DNA of 64,000 nucleotides from Echinarachnius parma (GCA_037951105.1 JBAMJV010003111.1:1-64000), one strand, 5' to 3'; positions 1-10,762 are shown, counted from the stretch's first letter. Notes: generated by a model from the letters alone, not told the origin. Made by a program: numbers and translations.

Positions 1-1190
1 TGATTGCAAGAGAAGTCCCTCTCTTGATCGAGAGGAGTAGTTCCTTTCCAAAATATTTTCGCTATTGTTCACGCTCCATCTTGAATTATTAATACCTCGG
101 TTGTTGAGTTCGGTTCCTGAACTGATTACAGTATTATCTCCTGAAATGTGAACTTGGTTGTTTATATCACCGGTTCTCCTCCAAGATGAAGTTATGTTCA
201 TAAGTTCCACATTTCTCTGTGACTCTTGGTCATCGTGGCTAATATGAAAACACATACGCGGGTAAATCGACGACCACATCTGCCACGCAATGCCGGCCGC
301 TGTAAGGCCACATTCAGAGTAGAAGGGTGGAAGAACGGTGTCATGCCAAGTCAAAAAGTCCCCAAATGTACCGTTCAATGTGTAAAATTTAATGTTGTCT
401 TGATCTTCGCCAAAGGCCTGGGCCAATGGATTGATACAAATCCACATGACGAGATAGATGATGGCAACGGTCACTACTGCCAAAGGGTACGAGAAAAGTG
501 GCTCTTCAACAAAAACGGCTTCGAAGTAATAGGCGAAGAAGACCATCGAACAGGCGATGATAGTTATATAGCTGAAGTCCACTACCACTCGAGATATAAC
601 CTCAAGCGTCATTTCTCCAGAAGGGTTTAGGTAAATGTACATGATGAAACCTGCAAGTTGCAAGGGGATGTTCAGGACAGCGATAGTGCCAAAAATATAG
701 TACGTTTTTAGGAGTGACATGTGAGGCTTGCGATACAACCGGCCACGATGAGAAGAATCTCCTGTTCTGCAATCGCTGCTCTCTGCAGATGTTAGAAATC
801 CTTGGGAACCTGCTGAGTTCATTGCCGTAGGACTTTCGGAATTAGCTGTTGAATATCTGGACACATTTGCACAACCGTCTCTGTCTAGAAGGCCTACTGC
901 TCGGGCACAATGTGCGCAGATAGACGGCCAGAATACTCTCTGATCCTGGTGAAACTTATTCCTTCTCGGATGTTCAACATCATGAATGTCTCAAGAAGGA
1001 GAACCAGACCCGCCATGGCGAATTTCCGTAAAATGGTGAGTTTGAGATAAGTTTCATTTGAAGATTTCGTCGGCAAGTCGACTGGTAAGACTCCAAAACA
1101 AATCCCAGCACCTAAGGCGAAGCAAAACACGAGTTGACTCTTATGTCGAATTTTTGAACAACGCTCGGGTTTGTTGGAAATAAATTCCAT
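1..1190 (-). pseudogene. Otopetrin-like class-1 gene A, frameshifted, 5' part only
   Basis: This is the 5' part of a class-1 otopetrin-like channel read from the ATG at 1190 towards base 1, where the window cuts it off. The start (MEFIS) and segments 1-2 match genes B, E and G. Near base 966 one A is missing from the CGA-AGA-AGG codons that follow segment 2, so the frame shifts and stops soon after. In the shifted frame the rest is open down to base 1, through the CAHCA motif, segments 3-6 and the Asn/Ser-rich loop, with no further stop seen by hand translation. The gene is therefore a very young pseudogene, a polymorphic null, or an assembly error at one base. Its 5' flank is most like that of gene E. 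Family assignment rests on the intact paralogues. Confidence 0.75.
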
Positions 1191-1203
1191 ATTTCTACGG
1201 CTT

Positions 1204-1660
1204 CTGGAAACGGACAGGAGGAGCTCCAGAATAAGACAAGAATATGAGCAGTAAAGTTTTAATGTGTACGTAAAAACAGCATACACTGAAATTATTTGTA
1301 GCTCTAATACAAGCCAGGGTAAAAGGGAGACACAACTGTTAAATTTACTTTATCTTGCCTGGTCGGTCTACTGTTGTATGACGTTAGTGACAAACTAAGG
1401 ACGCTAATCAAACTTATAAAGTATCTGTGACGATAAATATCGGTGGCGAATCTTGACAAATAATCTTGATTGATTTATTATTGATCTCTCTTTAAACGTT
1501 CCTAGCGTAATAGATCACAAGCGAAACTGCTCTTTACATATGATTGACTTTGGTGATTAATAATAGTGTGCGTTCAGGGAAAGTTAAATGTTTTAATTAC
1601 TCAATTGAAGGAATATGTTTCCAACTTTTTCTCATGTATAGCGTGGGCCATTTTATAAGT
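1204..1660 (-). promoter_or_regulatory. Gene A promoter and 5' UTR intron
   Basis: On the minus strand a pyrimidine-rich tract ending CCGTTTCCAG (AG at 1205-1204) lies 14 bases before the ATG and looks like a 3' splice site. A matching donor at 1359/1358 reads CCAG|GCAAG, a GC-type donor where gene E has GTGAG. A TTTATAAG box at 1420-1413 and the block TTGTCACTAACGTCATAC just downstream match gene E. This is inference from alignment by eye. Upstream to 1660 I see no gene. Confidence 0.5.
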
Positions 1661-1715
1661 TTATGTGTGGCACTTGGGCCCTTGTTTAGTTAACAGGAAT
1701 ATGGAGAAAAAATGG

Positions 1716-1810
1716 TTGTGTGTGGGTGTGTGTGTGTGCGCGCGTTTGCGCGCGCGTGTGTGTGTGTGTGTGTGTGTGTGTGTCTGTATGTGTGTGTGGG
1801 GGGGGGGGCG
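1716..1810. repeat. TG microsatellite followed by a G run
   Basis: Alternating TG with some CG and CT interruptions, ending in a run of about nine G. Short open frames here are repeat translations and are not genes. Confidence 0.95.
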
Positions 1811-1899
1811 GTGTAAGTGCCTGGATGTGTGTGTTAATACAACATATATATAATGTGTTAACTATACAACACATACATATTATATGTGATAAAATAACA

Positions 1900-3513
1900 T
1901 TTAAAGAGATAGTTGAGTTGAGAGAGGGCGCTAGACTACTTTTTGTTGTTGTGAGGTAATGAAAAACTGAGTGTAAAATTTGAAAGAGCATAATATTTAA
2001 ATAATAAAATCATCTTTGTTTGATCAAAATCGGTTCAGAGACGGCTGAAATATCCATAAATATAACAATTTGTAATAAAGCTGTGGCCCCAGGTTTATTA
2101 GAGAATTTCGAACCAGCCGTTAAAAATTCAAAAAAATGCTTCCTCTTTTCAAAAAGTTACAAAATAGGTATTTAAATAGTTGTTGGTTATTTCTCTATCT
2201 AATCACTATTTCAACAAAACATCACATGCACAATATTTTATTCAAAATGGTTGAAACCGATGAGTGTTTAGAGAGCGCCCTCTTACGTTTTAAAGGCTCT
2301 TTTTGAATGATAACATCTTTTTGAATGATAACATTCAAAAATTATATATGCATTTTTATTAAATAAGAGAGTAGAAAAATCATATGCAGAACGAAATTTA
2401 GAGCAGATTTATAATATTAATGGGAAAGATATACAATCAATATTCGTAAGACTTAGAAAATGCACTTTAAATAGTAAGCTTCGAGAATTTCAATTTAAAA
2501 TGCTTTATAATATTATATATACTAAATTACATTTATGTACATTTAAAATGGTTAATAGTAATTTATGTTCTTTTTGTGGTAAATATGAAGAAACTTACGA
2601 GCATTTATTTTGTCTTTGTGAGAAAGTAAAACCAATTTGGGAAGAGTGTGGGAATCTATTTAATTTAGTAGAGATTAAAAATATAAATTGGAAAGGTATC
2701 CATGTAAGGATAATTGAGTTAAACATAGGGAAGGAACAGTTATTAAATCATATAATAATTTTGATAAAATATATGGTATTTATAGACAGTAAAAATAAAA
2801 ATAAACCACCAACTCCTTTGGAGATTAAGAAAAAATTATTAGAAAATAGAAAGGAGGAGAAGAAACTAGCGGGAGACCGAGGTACCCTAACATATCATTT
2901 TAGAAAGTGGGACAATTTAAAATAGCTTCGTGCAGAACAAAATAGGGAGGCGAACAGAAGCAATGAAATAAACATAGCTGATAATTGGTCGAGATTCTCA
3001 CAAGATGTAGGCATGTTTTCTGTGGATGTGTGTGTGGGTGTCTGTGCTCGGGTGTGTATGTGTGTATGTAAGTGCTTGTATAGGTGTTTTTTGTTTGTTT
3101 TTGTTTTTGTTTTTTTTGGGGGGGGGGGGAATGTTTTGTTCTCTCCTATTTTCCCCTTTTTTATGTTTATGCTTTCTTCATGCATGCATGTTTCATGCTT
3201 TATTTGATGTAAATAGTAAAAGTTAATTTGCACTATTTAGATGTGAATGTAAGATCATATTATATACAATTATGTAAACATGCAAATTATTTTATGTATT
3301 AATCTTGTAATTGATTGTTATTTTGTTATTGTTTGGAGAAAATAAATATCTTTGAAAAAAAAAAAAAAAAGATCTTTACTACGTCATTTGTAATTTTGTG
3401 TTCCTTTCTAGTTATAACTATTAGTTTGTAATGTAATGATGCAGGTTTTGGTTACTAAAATTCAGTTTCACCAAAACTGTACTCTCCTTACCAGAACTCA
3501 ACTATCCCTTTAA
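1900..3513. mobile_element. MITE family 2 copy split by a LINE
   Basis: The element starts TTTAAAGAGATAGTTGAG and ends with the inverse, CTCAACTATCCCTTTAAA. The same sequence recurs, whole or partial, at 6120, 9090, 58293 and 58858 (there inverted and about 520 bases). This copy is interrupted after about 420 bases by the LINE fragment ending in poly-A near 3372, after which the right part resumes (TTTACTACGTCATTTG). No coding capacity. Confidence 0.75.
2325..3372 (+). mobile_element. 5'-truncated L1-like LINE, 3' end
   Basis: An open frame from about 2370 to 2925 encodes the C-terminal end of a non-LTR retrotransposon ORF2. It begins about 40 residues before the in-frame Met at 2500 and contains the zinc-knuckle-like CSFCGK....ET..HLF..C segment (Cys at about 2566, 2575 and 2614) followed by a basic tail. 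The stop at 2925 is followed by about 400 bases of 3' UTR with a T/G-rich stretch and a poly-A tail (about 3355-3370). The 5' end is missing, as is usual after aborted target-primed reverse transcription. An 18-base direct repeat (CTTTTTGAATGATAACAT) sits at the 5' junction. It cannot move by itself. Confidence 0.8.
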
Positions 3514-4395
3514 AGAAGACTAATATCCTCTTCGTATTTCCCGTAGAATTGTGAAGTAATGTAAACCCAAAAATAATTATATAAAGAATGTATGTCTCTA
3601 CTCAAGTGCTCAGTTATTTAAAGGGAGAGATCCTCTTTTGCAAGCCAACATTCAAAAGTTGCGAGGTTATTGTCTTATATGAAAGGAAATGTCAAAAATT
3701 AGGGCTTGAAATCTCTTTTTCGTGGAGTTATAGACCTAAAACTGATTAAACTGAGGGACGTCGGTTAAATGGGTACATACGTATTTTCGGCCGGTGAGTA
3801 AGTTCGTACATAGATTTCACGGAGTGCCAGATCGGTATGCATGACCCCTACGTGACCCGCGCATAAGTACAAATGTGTGAGCGTTTGCCAAGCAAAATAC
3901 CCAAACATCGCTTAAACTGACTACATGTAATTATATATTCTTTATTTTTGAGATCTTTTTCCATGACATACGTTAACAAATGTCGGCTTCACAATACCTT
4001 TACGAAAATTAGTACAATATTGTTGTAATATTATGCTAAATCAGTTGAACTCCTTTATTGACCGATATATAGTTTAAATTGAGGGACGCATTCGTTTTTC
4101 ATTCGTAGAATCCAAATTAGAGGGCTGTTCGATCTGATTTTTTTGCGTGTTACATTGATCCCCATCCGTCAACTGAAAGCTGTTCAGACGTTTTGTAAAA
4201 GTGGACCTGTCCCTTTAACAGTTTACCCGAACATGTAGGATAATTTAATAGCTTTTGAAAATGAAATTGATAATATTTTTGTTTAGTTAAGCAAAATCCT
4301 TTTGTATGTTCGGCTGTTGATCTAATGTAAGTATAAGTTCACCTTTGCAATTTACAATACGCATACTATGTTAATAGTTACCATTTAATTATTAT
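3514..4395. other. No gene seen
   Basis: AT-rich intergenic DNA. I find no coding signal, no obvious inverted repeat and no RNA gene. Confidence 0.5.
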
Positions 4396-4600
4396 CAGTA
4401 TCTTTTTTCAGCTCTTTTACAGTTTATTGTTTTTGTGTAGTTGTAGTTTTGATTAGATAATTTGTGTTATTATATTTCTTTACCATAATTACGTATTATT
4501 TTGTATCACGACCTCACTAAAAACAGCATATTTGGCTGATCGAGGGCTTTTTACCGTGTTCAAATATGTTCAAATAAAATAAAACAAAACAAAGCATACT
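4396..4600 (+). mobile_element. Possible LINE 3' UTR remnant
   Basis: The stretch ends with GTTCAAATATGTTCAAATAA followed by AAATAAAACAAAACAAA, the style of a CR1/Jockey-type LINE 3' end with short A-rich repeats. A similar ending occurs at 40740-40780 after recognisable RT sequence. No coding part is left here. Confidence 0.35.
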
Positions 4601-4884
4601 TCCGTCGTCTATCGAAAGTAAAAGTCTAGAGTAGCATTGATTGGCATTGTTTTGTTAGTTATTGTTGCCCATAACCAACTCATATAAAAGTGCATTTGGC
4701 GCCTTCTTTAATAAAACCTATTCATATAAAGCTGTTTTTGGTATCGAAAAGCAATTAACATGATAAAAAAGGTAAAATGCCCTTTCACCACCGATCTGAA
4801 TTAGTTATAGTTTCGATCAACACAATTTCTTCATAATTATACAATAAATGATTGTAATAGACAATGACTTAGGGTTATGCGAAC

Positions 4885-5035
4885 TTTTATCAACCCAGTG
4901 GCCTAGGTATTTGGCGAAATTCAGGGCTAAATTTACAAATTGAACGATACAATTGGGGACGGCATGGCACCGTTCTACCACCCTTCTACTCTGAATGTGG
5001 CCTTACAGCGGCCGGCATTGTGTGGCAGAGCGTCA
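4885..5035 (+). pseudogene. Relic of an otopetrin-like class-1 gene
   Basis: About 150 bases match class-1 genes over the segment 5-6 loop and segment 6. The order is a degraded loop (ATCAACCCAGTGGCCTAGG, then TTGGCGAA as in gene A), then TTTACAAATTGAACG, a shortened GGGGAC-GGCATGGCACCG (about 11 bases lost relative to intact copies), then the conserved block encoding PPFYSECGLTAAGI.WQ. The match stops abruptly after 5030. TTGGCGAA and the ACAGCGGCCGGCATT spelling make gene A the closest copy. It cannot be expressed as a channel. It shows that another gene once lay between A and B. Confidence 0.8.
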
Positions 5036-5815
5036 TGAAATGTTTCCTTGTTCCTTCCAGTCACAAGTTTACAAATAACAGATCTTATTAAAACTCTTGA
5101 CTCCAAAAATGCACGCGTGTAGAGTGAATTGTGTAGAATACAATGGTAATTTTAATTTGTTTAAAATTCATTAATTTGCATATTTATGGGTATTTATGCA
5201 AATAAGGTCATACAATTCATATTTGTACCCATGAATCATATATTCTTAAAAATTAAACATTGGTTTTCACTACACATTATTCTTTAGACCATTTTTAATA
5301 GTAATACAACAACACACATTTGAAGAGCCAGGTTCTTGCCCATGTTTTCTTTTTTTTATCTTTTTTATTTCTCGAGTATTTCTCTGTTTTGTTTAATTAT
5401 GTATTTTTATTGTTTTTGTTGTTTATTTTATTTCTAAAAATAATTCAACTATTTTGAACACCAAAACAAACAACTAAAATATAAACACGACCAAATTACC
5501 GATAATATATATCTCTTTTTACGAAAGCTGATATTTCCATACGTTTTGTACACAAATCACGAAATTGAGAGATTTTTGTCGGGCTGACATGCATAGACAA
5601 AAGGTCAGGTGACTTCCTAACGGTAGGTCTTATTTTCAAAAATTTGTTTAAAAAGATGCGCAAGACCCAAGAGAAAAAAAGTCACCAAGCAGCGGGGGAT
5701 AATCTTTACGCGTTCTGGATCGCCAATCAAAACAATCGCGGGGGGGGGGGGGGGCACTATGGCAGGGGATAGGGGGAGGACACTATGGCAGATTTATCAT
5801 ATTACAAAATAAAGG
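5036..5815. other. No gene seen; G run
   Basis: AT-rich DNA with a run of about 15 G near 5740-5755. A short repeat (CACTATGGCAG.GGAT) flanks the run. Nothing codes here. Confidence 0.5.
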
Positions 5816-5819
5816 CTGT

Positions 5820-5995
5820 ATGACAGTTGGTGTATTTATTGATTTTGCCGATGCATTTGACACTATTGACCATTCTATTCTTTAAAAAAAACTAGAGTAC
5901 TACGGAAGTCGAAGTGAGACACTTGATTGGTTTTAAGATTATTTGACCACTAGACAACAGTTTCGTGTACTATGCAATATAAAATATTGTGACAT
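5820..5995 (+). pseudogene. Non-LTR reverse transcriptase fragment
   Basis: One frame reads GVFIDFADAFDTIDHSIL, then a stop, then KKLEYYG......LDWF, a stop, and DYLTTRQQF. This is the RT palm motif F.D..KAFD...H and the following helix of CR1/Jockey-type LINEs. Two in-frame stops and no flanking RT domains make it a dead fragment. Confidence 0.8.
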
Positions 5996-6099
5996 TGAAT
6001 GTGTATGTTATGTGATATAATGTATACTATCGAATATATAATTCTTTAAAAAAAAAAACGTTTCCTCTTTTAGTTGTTTATTATCTCTATATCTAATTA

Positions 6100-6316
6100 T
6101 TATTTCCAAAAAAACATTACATGCACAATATTTTATCTAAAATGGTTGTAACAAATTACTTTTTAGAGAGCGCCCTTTTGAGTTTTAACGGCTCTTTTTT
6201 TTAATGATAACATGATTTTTACTTAGTCATTTGTTTATTTCTTTACTTCTTTCGTTCAGGTTTTGGTTACAAAAAATTCGGTTTGACCAAAACTCAACAA
6301 TCCCTTTAACACATTT
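6100..6316. repeat. MITE family 2, partial copy
   Basis: Matches the right half of the 58858-59379 element: ATGCACAATATTTTAT, then the AGAGAGCGCCCTTTTGAG stretch, and a terminal AACTCAACAATCCCTTTAA. The left half is missing. Confidence 0.7.
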
Positions 6317-6339
6317 CATTTTCTAAACGCACACTGTTG

Positions 6340-6568
6340 ATAATCACCGACGCCTTAGTACATCATTGGCCAATTGCAGTTTCAATTGTGGCCTCGTAAG
6401 CTAGATTCATTTATGGGTAGATAAATGAGTAATCAATCAAAATTATTTACCTGTCCCATTTTGATTCTCGGTCTCCTTTTTAACGAGATACTTTGAGAAG
6501 GACTTATTTACTGCTCATCAATTTTGTCCCATTAGGTCCTCCTATCTGATTCTAGGCGACGTAGCAAT
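6340..6568 (+). promoter_or_regulatory. Gene B 5' flank
   Basis: Shares blocks with the gene G flank, among them CCTCGTAAGCTAGATTC, the stretch around CCATTTTGATTCTC, and TCCTCCTATCTGATTC just before the start. A likely 3' splice site (GATTCTAG, ending 6555) lies 13 bases before the ATG. I could not place a donor or a TATA box with confidence. Confidence 0.45.
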
Positions 6569-8563
6569 ATGGAATTTATTTCCACCAAACCAGAACGTTT
6601 TGCCAAAACTCGACATAAGAGTCAACTCGTCTTTTGCTTCTTTATCGGCGCAGGGATTTGTTTCGGAGTCTTGCAAGTCTTCCCTACGAACTCTGCGAAC
6701 AGAAACATCGACTCAAATGGAACTTATCTCAAGATAATGCTCATTTCACGCATCCCCATGCTGGTTCTGGTGTTTATTCTTCAGGCATTCATGATTCGGT
6801 GCATCCGAAGAAGAAATCAGTTTCACCAGGATCAGAGAGTGTTCTGGCCGTCAATCTGCGCACACTGTGCCCGAGCAGTAGGTATTCAAGGCAAGGATGG
6901 GAATGCGCCACGTACTCTTGGACTCACATCCGCGGAGAGCAGCGAGTGCAGAACAGGAGATTCATCTTATCGTAACCAGTTGTATCGCAAGCCGCACATG
7001 TCACTCATAAAAACATACTATATTTTCGGCACTATCGCTCTCTTGAACACCCCCTTGCAACTTGTAGGGACCATCATCTACATTTGTCTCAATCCTACTG
7101 GAGAAAATACACTTGTGGCTATATCTCAAGCGCTAATGGACTTCAGTTATATCACCGTCGTCGCTATTACCATTTTCTTCTTCGCATATTACTACGAGGC
7201 TGTGTTTGTTGAAGAACCATTTTTTTCGTATCATCTGGCTATAACAACCTTTGCCTGTATATTTCTTGTCATCGGGAAATTTCTCTATCCGGTGGCCCAC
7301 GTCTTGGGCGTCTATGCTAACGATCCTGGATACGTTTACAAATTGAACGGTACATTTGGGGACTTTTTGGTTTGGCATGACTCCTTTCTGCCTCCTTTCT
7401 ACTCCGAATGTTGTCTCATTACAACCGGCATTTTGTGGCAGATGTGGTCGGCGATTTACCCGCGCTCGTGTTTTTGGACAAACCAAGATGACCAAGAGTC
7501 ACAAGAAAATGTTGAACCTATCAACATAACTTCCTCTTGGAGGAGGTCTGGAGGTAGGAAAAACCAAGTCCACATTCCAGGAAATAATAATTTAATCAGA
7601 TCAGGAAGCGAACTCAACAACCCAGGTAATGATAATTTAAGAAGGAGCGTAAACAATCGCGGAAATATGTTGGGATGCCTGGGGAACAACTCCTCTCGAT
7701 CAAGAGAGAGACATCTTTTGCAATCAGGGCGACAATCGGTCGAGAAAAATCAGTGCATGTACCGCATATCAATGAGAATTACATTCGTATTCTGCTCCCT
7801 TGTGTGCTCTGTTTACTTTGGTCTAAGTCAGTTAATCGCCTACTACGAATCGATGACCACATACACAAGAGCGTACCTACAGTGGTCTCTGGAAATCGCC
7901 ATTACGTTGCCACTTCTAGCCGTCTACCATTATCAGATGTTCATGTCCGACAGCGCCAAATACGTATACATCAAAGCCAATGTAGCGATTCCAGGAGATC
8001 TGCTGGGCACCAACGGCCGCATCGTCTTACCCAGTTGCGTCGGCATATTTACGTTCGCTCTGTTTCGAATCGTCGCTGCTTTGACTGTCCTATTCCGCTC
8101 CGATTCTGGCGACGACGGAGAAATCCTGACGCTCGCCATTTTTGCCACCATATACTCCTTCATCAGGGTCTTTGTCGTCTTGGAGATGACGTTCTTCTTG
8201 CTCGTTGTCCAGCAGCAGAACTTGACAAAGAGAGGGGAAATAACATGGACGCTAGTGGCTTTGATCATGACAACATCGTTTAACGCTACCGTGTGGTTGC
8301 AACAGAGTCTTGAGATGAGCCAGTGGCCAATACTGAGCCTCCATTACGGATCGACTGTTGGACAAATCATCGGATTGCTCCTTGAACCGCTGTGTAAACT
8401 CTATTGCATCCATGCCGCCATGGTTGCTTACGAGGCCTATAAAGCACTTGCTTCTCAACCCGTTCCGTCGCGAGAAAACTTGCCCGGAGATGTGATAAAC
8501 GCTGAAGTCATGGAGGATATACAAGACGACGAAGAACCTGGGGAAAATCAGTTACATAATTAG
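6569..8563 (+). CDS. Otopetrin-like 12-TM channel, class 1, gene B
   Basis: Intact single-exon gene, 664 aa. By family it would be a proton-conducting channel of the plasma or a vesicle membrane, as a dimer with two six-helix halves per subunit. Predicted membrane segments are at about 18-39, 54-80, 146-173, 181-214, 222-246, 275-298, then 400-426, 436-459, 486-509, 519-548, 556-580 and 597-626. Segment 6 has PPFYSE with a buried Glu280 and W..QMW. Segment 12 has LEP..KLY.IHAA with His615. Sequons at Asn50 and Asn260 fall in loops predicted to be outside. The 2-3 loop holds CAHC (97-100). The 300-399 loop is Asn/Gly/Ser/Arg-rich and poorly conserved. The start is chosen because MEFIS is shared by all four class-1 genes. 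The C-terminus is acidic. Otopetrin assignment is by motif memory; transport activity is inferred. Confidence 0.82.
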   Translation: MEFISTKPERFAKTRHKSQLVFCFFIGAGICFGVLQVFPTNSANRNIDSNGTYLKIMLISRIPMLVLVFILQAFMIRCIRRRNQFHQDQRVFWPSICAHCARAVGIQGKDGNAPRTLGLTSAESSECRTGDSSYRNQLYRKPHMSLIKTYYIFGTIALLNTPLQLVGTIIYICLNPTGENTLVAISQALMDFSYITVVAITIFFFAYYYEAVFVEEPFFSYHLAITTFACIFLVIGKFLYPVAHVLGVYANDPGYVYKLNGTFGDFLVWHDSFLPPFYSECCLITTGILWQMWSAIYPRSCFWTNQDDQESQENVEPINITSSWRRSGGRKNQVHIPGNNNLIRSGSELNNPGNDNLRRSVNNRGNMLGCLGNNSSRSRERHLLQSGRQSVEKNQCMYRISMRITFVFCSLVCSVYFGLSQLIAYYESMTTYTRAYLQWSLEIAITLPLLAVYHYQMFMSDSAKYVYIKANVAIPGDLLGTNGRIVLPSCVGIFTFALFRIVAALTVLFRSDSGDDGEILTLAIFATIYSFIRVFVVLEMTFFLLVVQQQNLTKRGEITWTLVALIMTTSFNATVWLQQSLEMSQWPILSLHYGSTVGQIIGLLLEPLCKLYCIHAAMVAYEAYKALASQPVPSRENLPGDVINAEVMEDIQDDEEPGENQLHN

Positions 8564-9110
8564 AAAGTTAGAAAATTAGAAAGACTTTCTAAGAGATCGG
8601 TAATCACACGAGAGTTGTCAAGAAATTAAATTGAGAGTGATAAGCCCCCCTCCCTTCGGATAACTTTTTTTGCTGGTCATTAGATACAGTTCATACAGTT
8701 CGGAACGGCACAATAATCTACTCCATATCACCGAGAAGCACACCAACCATGGGCAACCAAATAGGTGCACCATGCCAATGTTCACAATTCAAGGTTTCCA
8801 TGTATGTAACTGCTACGCGGTTGGAACATTTGTGACCAGGCTAAGCATTGTTTGGTTGTATCCTATTTAACCTCATTCACTCGATTGGACTCACTGGACT
8901 CGATGCTGTTTGAACGTCGCATGTTAGACTCCCACATTTACCGAAATGACGCAATGAAAGAATCCACTTCGACAAGTTTGGGAGTCCGAATCCAAACCGC
9001 CTGACCAATGCTGACAGAACCCTGAAAACAGACCGAACTGAACCGACAGGAAACAAACACCGCCCGGCGCCCGGGATGTCGATTTGGGTAGGGTTTGTGT
9101 TTTAATAGCT
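8564..9110 (+). other. Gene B 3' flank with SINE-tail fragment
   Basis: The first 120 bases resemble the 3' flank of E and G (CTCCC.TCGGATAACT, then GCTGGTCA). Around 8740-8790 GGGCAACCAAATAGGTGCACC matches the non-tRNA end of the SINEs after E and G and a piece at 23915-23950. The tRNA-like part is absent. No gene. Confidence 0.5.
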
Positions 9111-9191
9111 ATTTTTAAACGATAGCAGGCTTTTTACTTGGTCGTTTGTAATTTTCTATACCTTTCAAACATGGTGGAGTTATAATTATTA

Positions 9192-9950
9192 GTTTGTAAT
9201 GTTATTGTGCAGCCTTACCAACACTCAGGGGTGTCGATCCGTTTTTGAGATTGGGGAGGGGGGCGAAATTTGAAAATTTTCCAGAGTGACCACTGAGAGA
9301 GCTAAAAGCCATTGGCATGGCCGGAAGTTTTATTATGCGCTCATTGAAAGTGTATTGATGGCTCGAAGACCTGCCTTTGGGGGGCACCCACATTTGGGGA
9401 CAATAATTGGGGTCCAGGGGGCGGAGCCCCCGGAAGCTTTTAGATTTCAGACATTTGCTCCTAGCATGGGTGTTAAAATTGTATAAAATAGTGAACCTAC
9501 TCATAACGTATTTGTAAAGGGCATAGCTTTCAGACATTTGCTCCTAGCATGGGTGTTAAAATTGTATAAAATAGTGAACCTACTCATAACGTATTTTTAA
9601 AGGGCATGGCGAGTTTGTAATGTTATTGTGCAGCCTTACCAACACTCAGGGGTGTCGATCCGTTTTTGAGATTGGGGAGGGGGGCGAAATTTGAAAATTT
9701 TCCAGAGTGACCACTGAGAGAGCTAAAAGCCATTGGCATGGCCGGAAGTTTTATTATGCGCTCATTGAAAGTGTATTGATGGCTCGAAGACCTGCCTTTG
9801 GGGGGCACCCACATTTGGGGACAATAATTGGGGTCCAGGGGGCGGAGCCCCCGGAAGCTTTTAGATTTCAGACATTTGCTCCTAGCATGGGTGTTAAAAT
9901 TGTATAAAATAGTGAACCTACTCATAACGTATTTTTAAAGGGCATAGCGA
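9192..9950. repeat. 421-base tandem duplication inside the hAT-like element
   Basis: 9192-9612 is repeated almost exactly from 9613. The duplicated piece starts in the host flank, before the element end, so the duplication followed insertion. A nested repeat of about 80 bases (TTTCAGACATTTGCTCCTAG...) adds a third copy of that part. The identical 66-codon open frames at 9286 and 9707 are a by-product. Confidence 0.9.
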
Positions 9951-10762
9951 GGAAAAGACTGAGCCTTGCATGAGATGGATCCACGTGATCATGTATACTA
10001 TAGAGCCATCGATATAGTCTAGGGCATTGGGCTCCCATGAAACTAAGCAAGGGCGTCAACAATTTCTCAAAAGTGTAGGGGAGACATTGCGAGGAAGCGA
10101 AGCGACCGAGCGGGGGAGGTTGTGGGAGGGGGTGTCCCCCTCCCACAGTAGGGAGCTTTTGTATTTTTGGGCGTGAAATTGTGCGATTTGGTGCACACCT
10201 GAGACAGATATTTCACGTAATATGAAGTATATAGGTATGGAACCAAACATACATAATGACAAAAGGAGGGGGACAATCTGCTCCTTTTTCAAATGTGGGG
10301 GGAAATGATATTCCAATTTGATTTGCGTTCAGCGCATATGTACCGAGATTATTTTATTTTCTGTGACGGTGTGCTATCTATAGATGAGGGTTTAATAAAC
10401 TTCGTTTGAGGTGTGCGTTTGAGAAATTACGCTGCCCAACACATTTCAAAAGGTGAGTTCCCGCAACCCAAATTTTTGTAATATGAGAAACTGTATGCGC
10501 GCGAAGCGCGCGGCAAAAAAGAGATTTACAGTCCTTTTCAAACAAAAAAACGGCTATTTTGAAGATTAATTATTGATATATGTGTCTTTCCCCTCTTTGG
10601 CATTATATCACTCGATTTTTTCTTCCTCATTTTCGGAATTATTGGGGGGGGGGGGGGGGGGGGCCAAATGATATGTTCGCCCCCCCAATATTTTCATTGG
10701 GGGGGGGGGGGGGGGCGACCACACCCCCCCCCCCCCCCCCCCCCCCAGGATCGACACCCCTG
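9226..10762. mobile_element. hAT-like non-autonomous element
   Basis: Terminal inverted repeats CAGGGGTGTCGATCC (9226-9240) and its exact complement (10748-10762). Inside is the hairpin CCAGGGGGCGGAGCCCCCGG, also found in the element at 32182, and long G and C runs near the right end. It interrupts a MITE family 2 copy (left part 9100-9225, right part after 10763). Flanks CCAACACT and GCAACACT are a possible 8-base target duplication, but the right one is offset by two bases. No transposase. hAT assignment is from CAGGGGTGTC ends and 8-base duplications in this family. Confidence 0.75.

Noticed and set aside
226-630. 134-codon plus-strand frame
   Set aside because: Antisense shadow of the otopetrin-like gene A. 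Similar shadows lie opposite the other channel genes.
2500-2925. Stand-alone 141-residue gene
   Set aside because: The frame extends upstream without a start and has the LINE ORF2 C-terminal Cys motif, followed by a poly-A tail.
6569-8563. Reading the channels as insect-type gustatory receptors or other many-TM receptors
   Set aside because: Twelve segments in two halves, the segment 6 PF..E...W.MW motif and the segment 12 EP...LY..HAA motif fit otopetrins better than seven-segment receptor families.
9411-9440. GC-rich hairpin resembling a bacterial terminator
   Set aside because: The genome is eukaryotic and the hairpin is an internal part of a hAT-like element.
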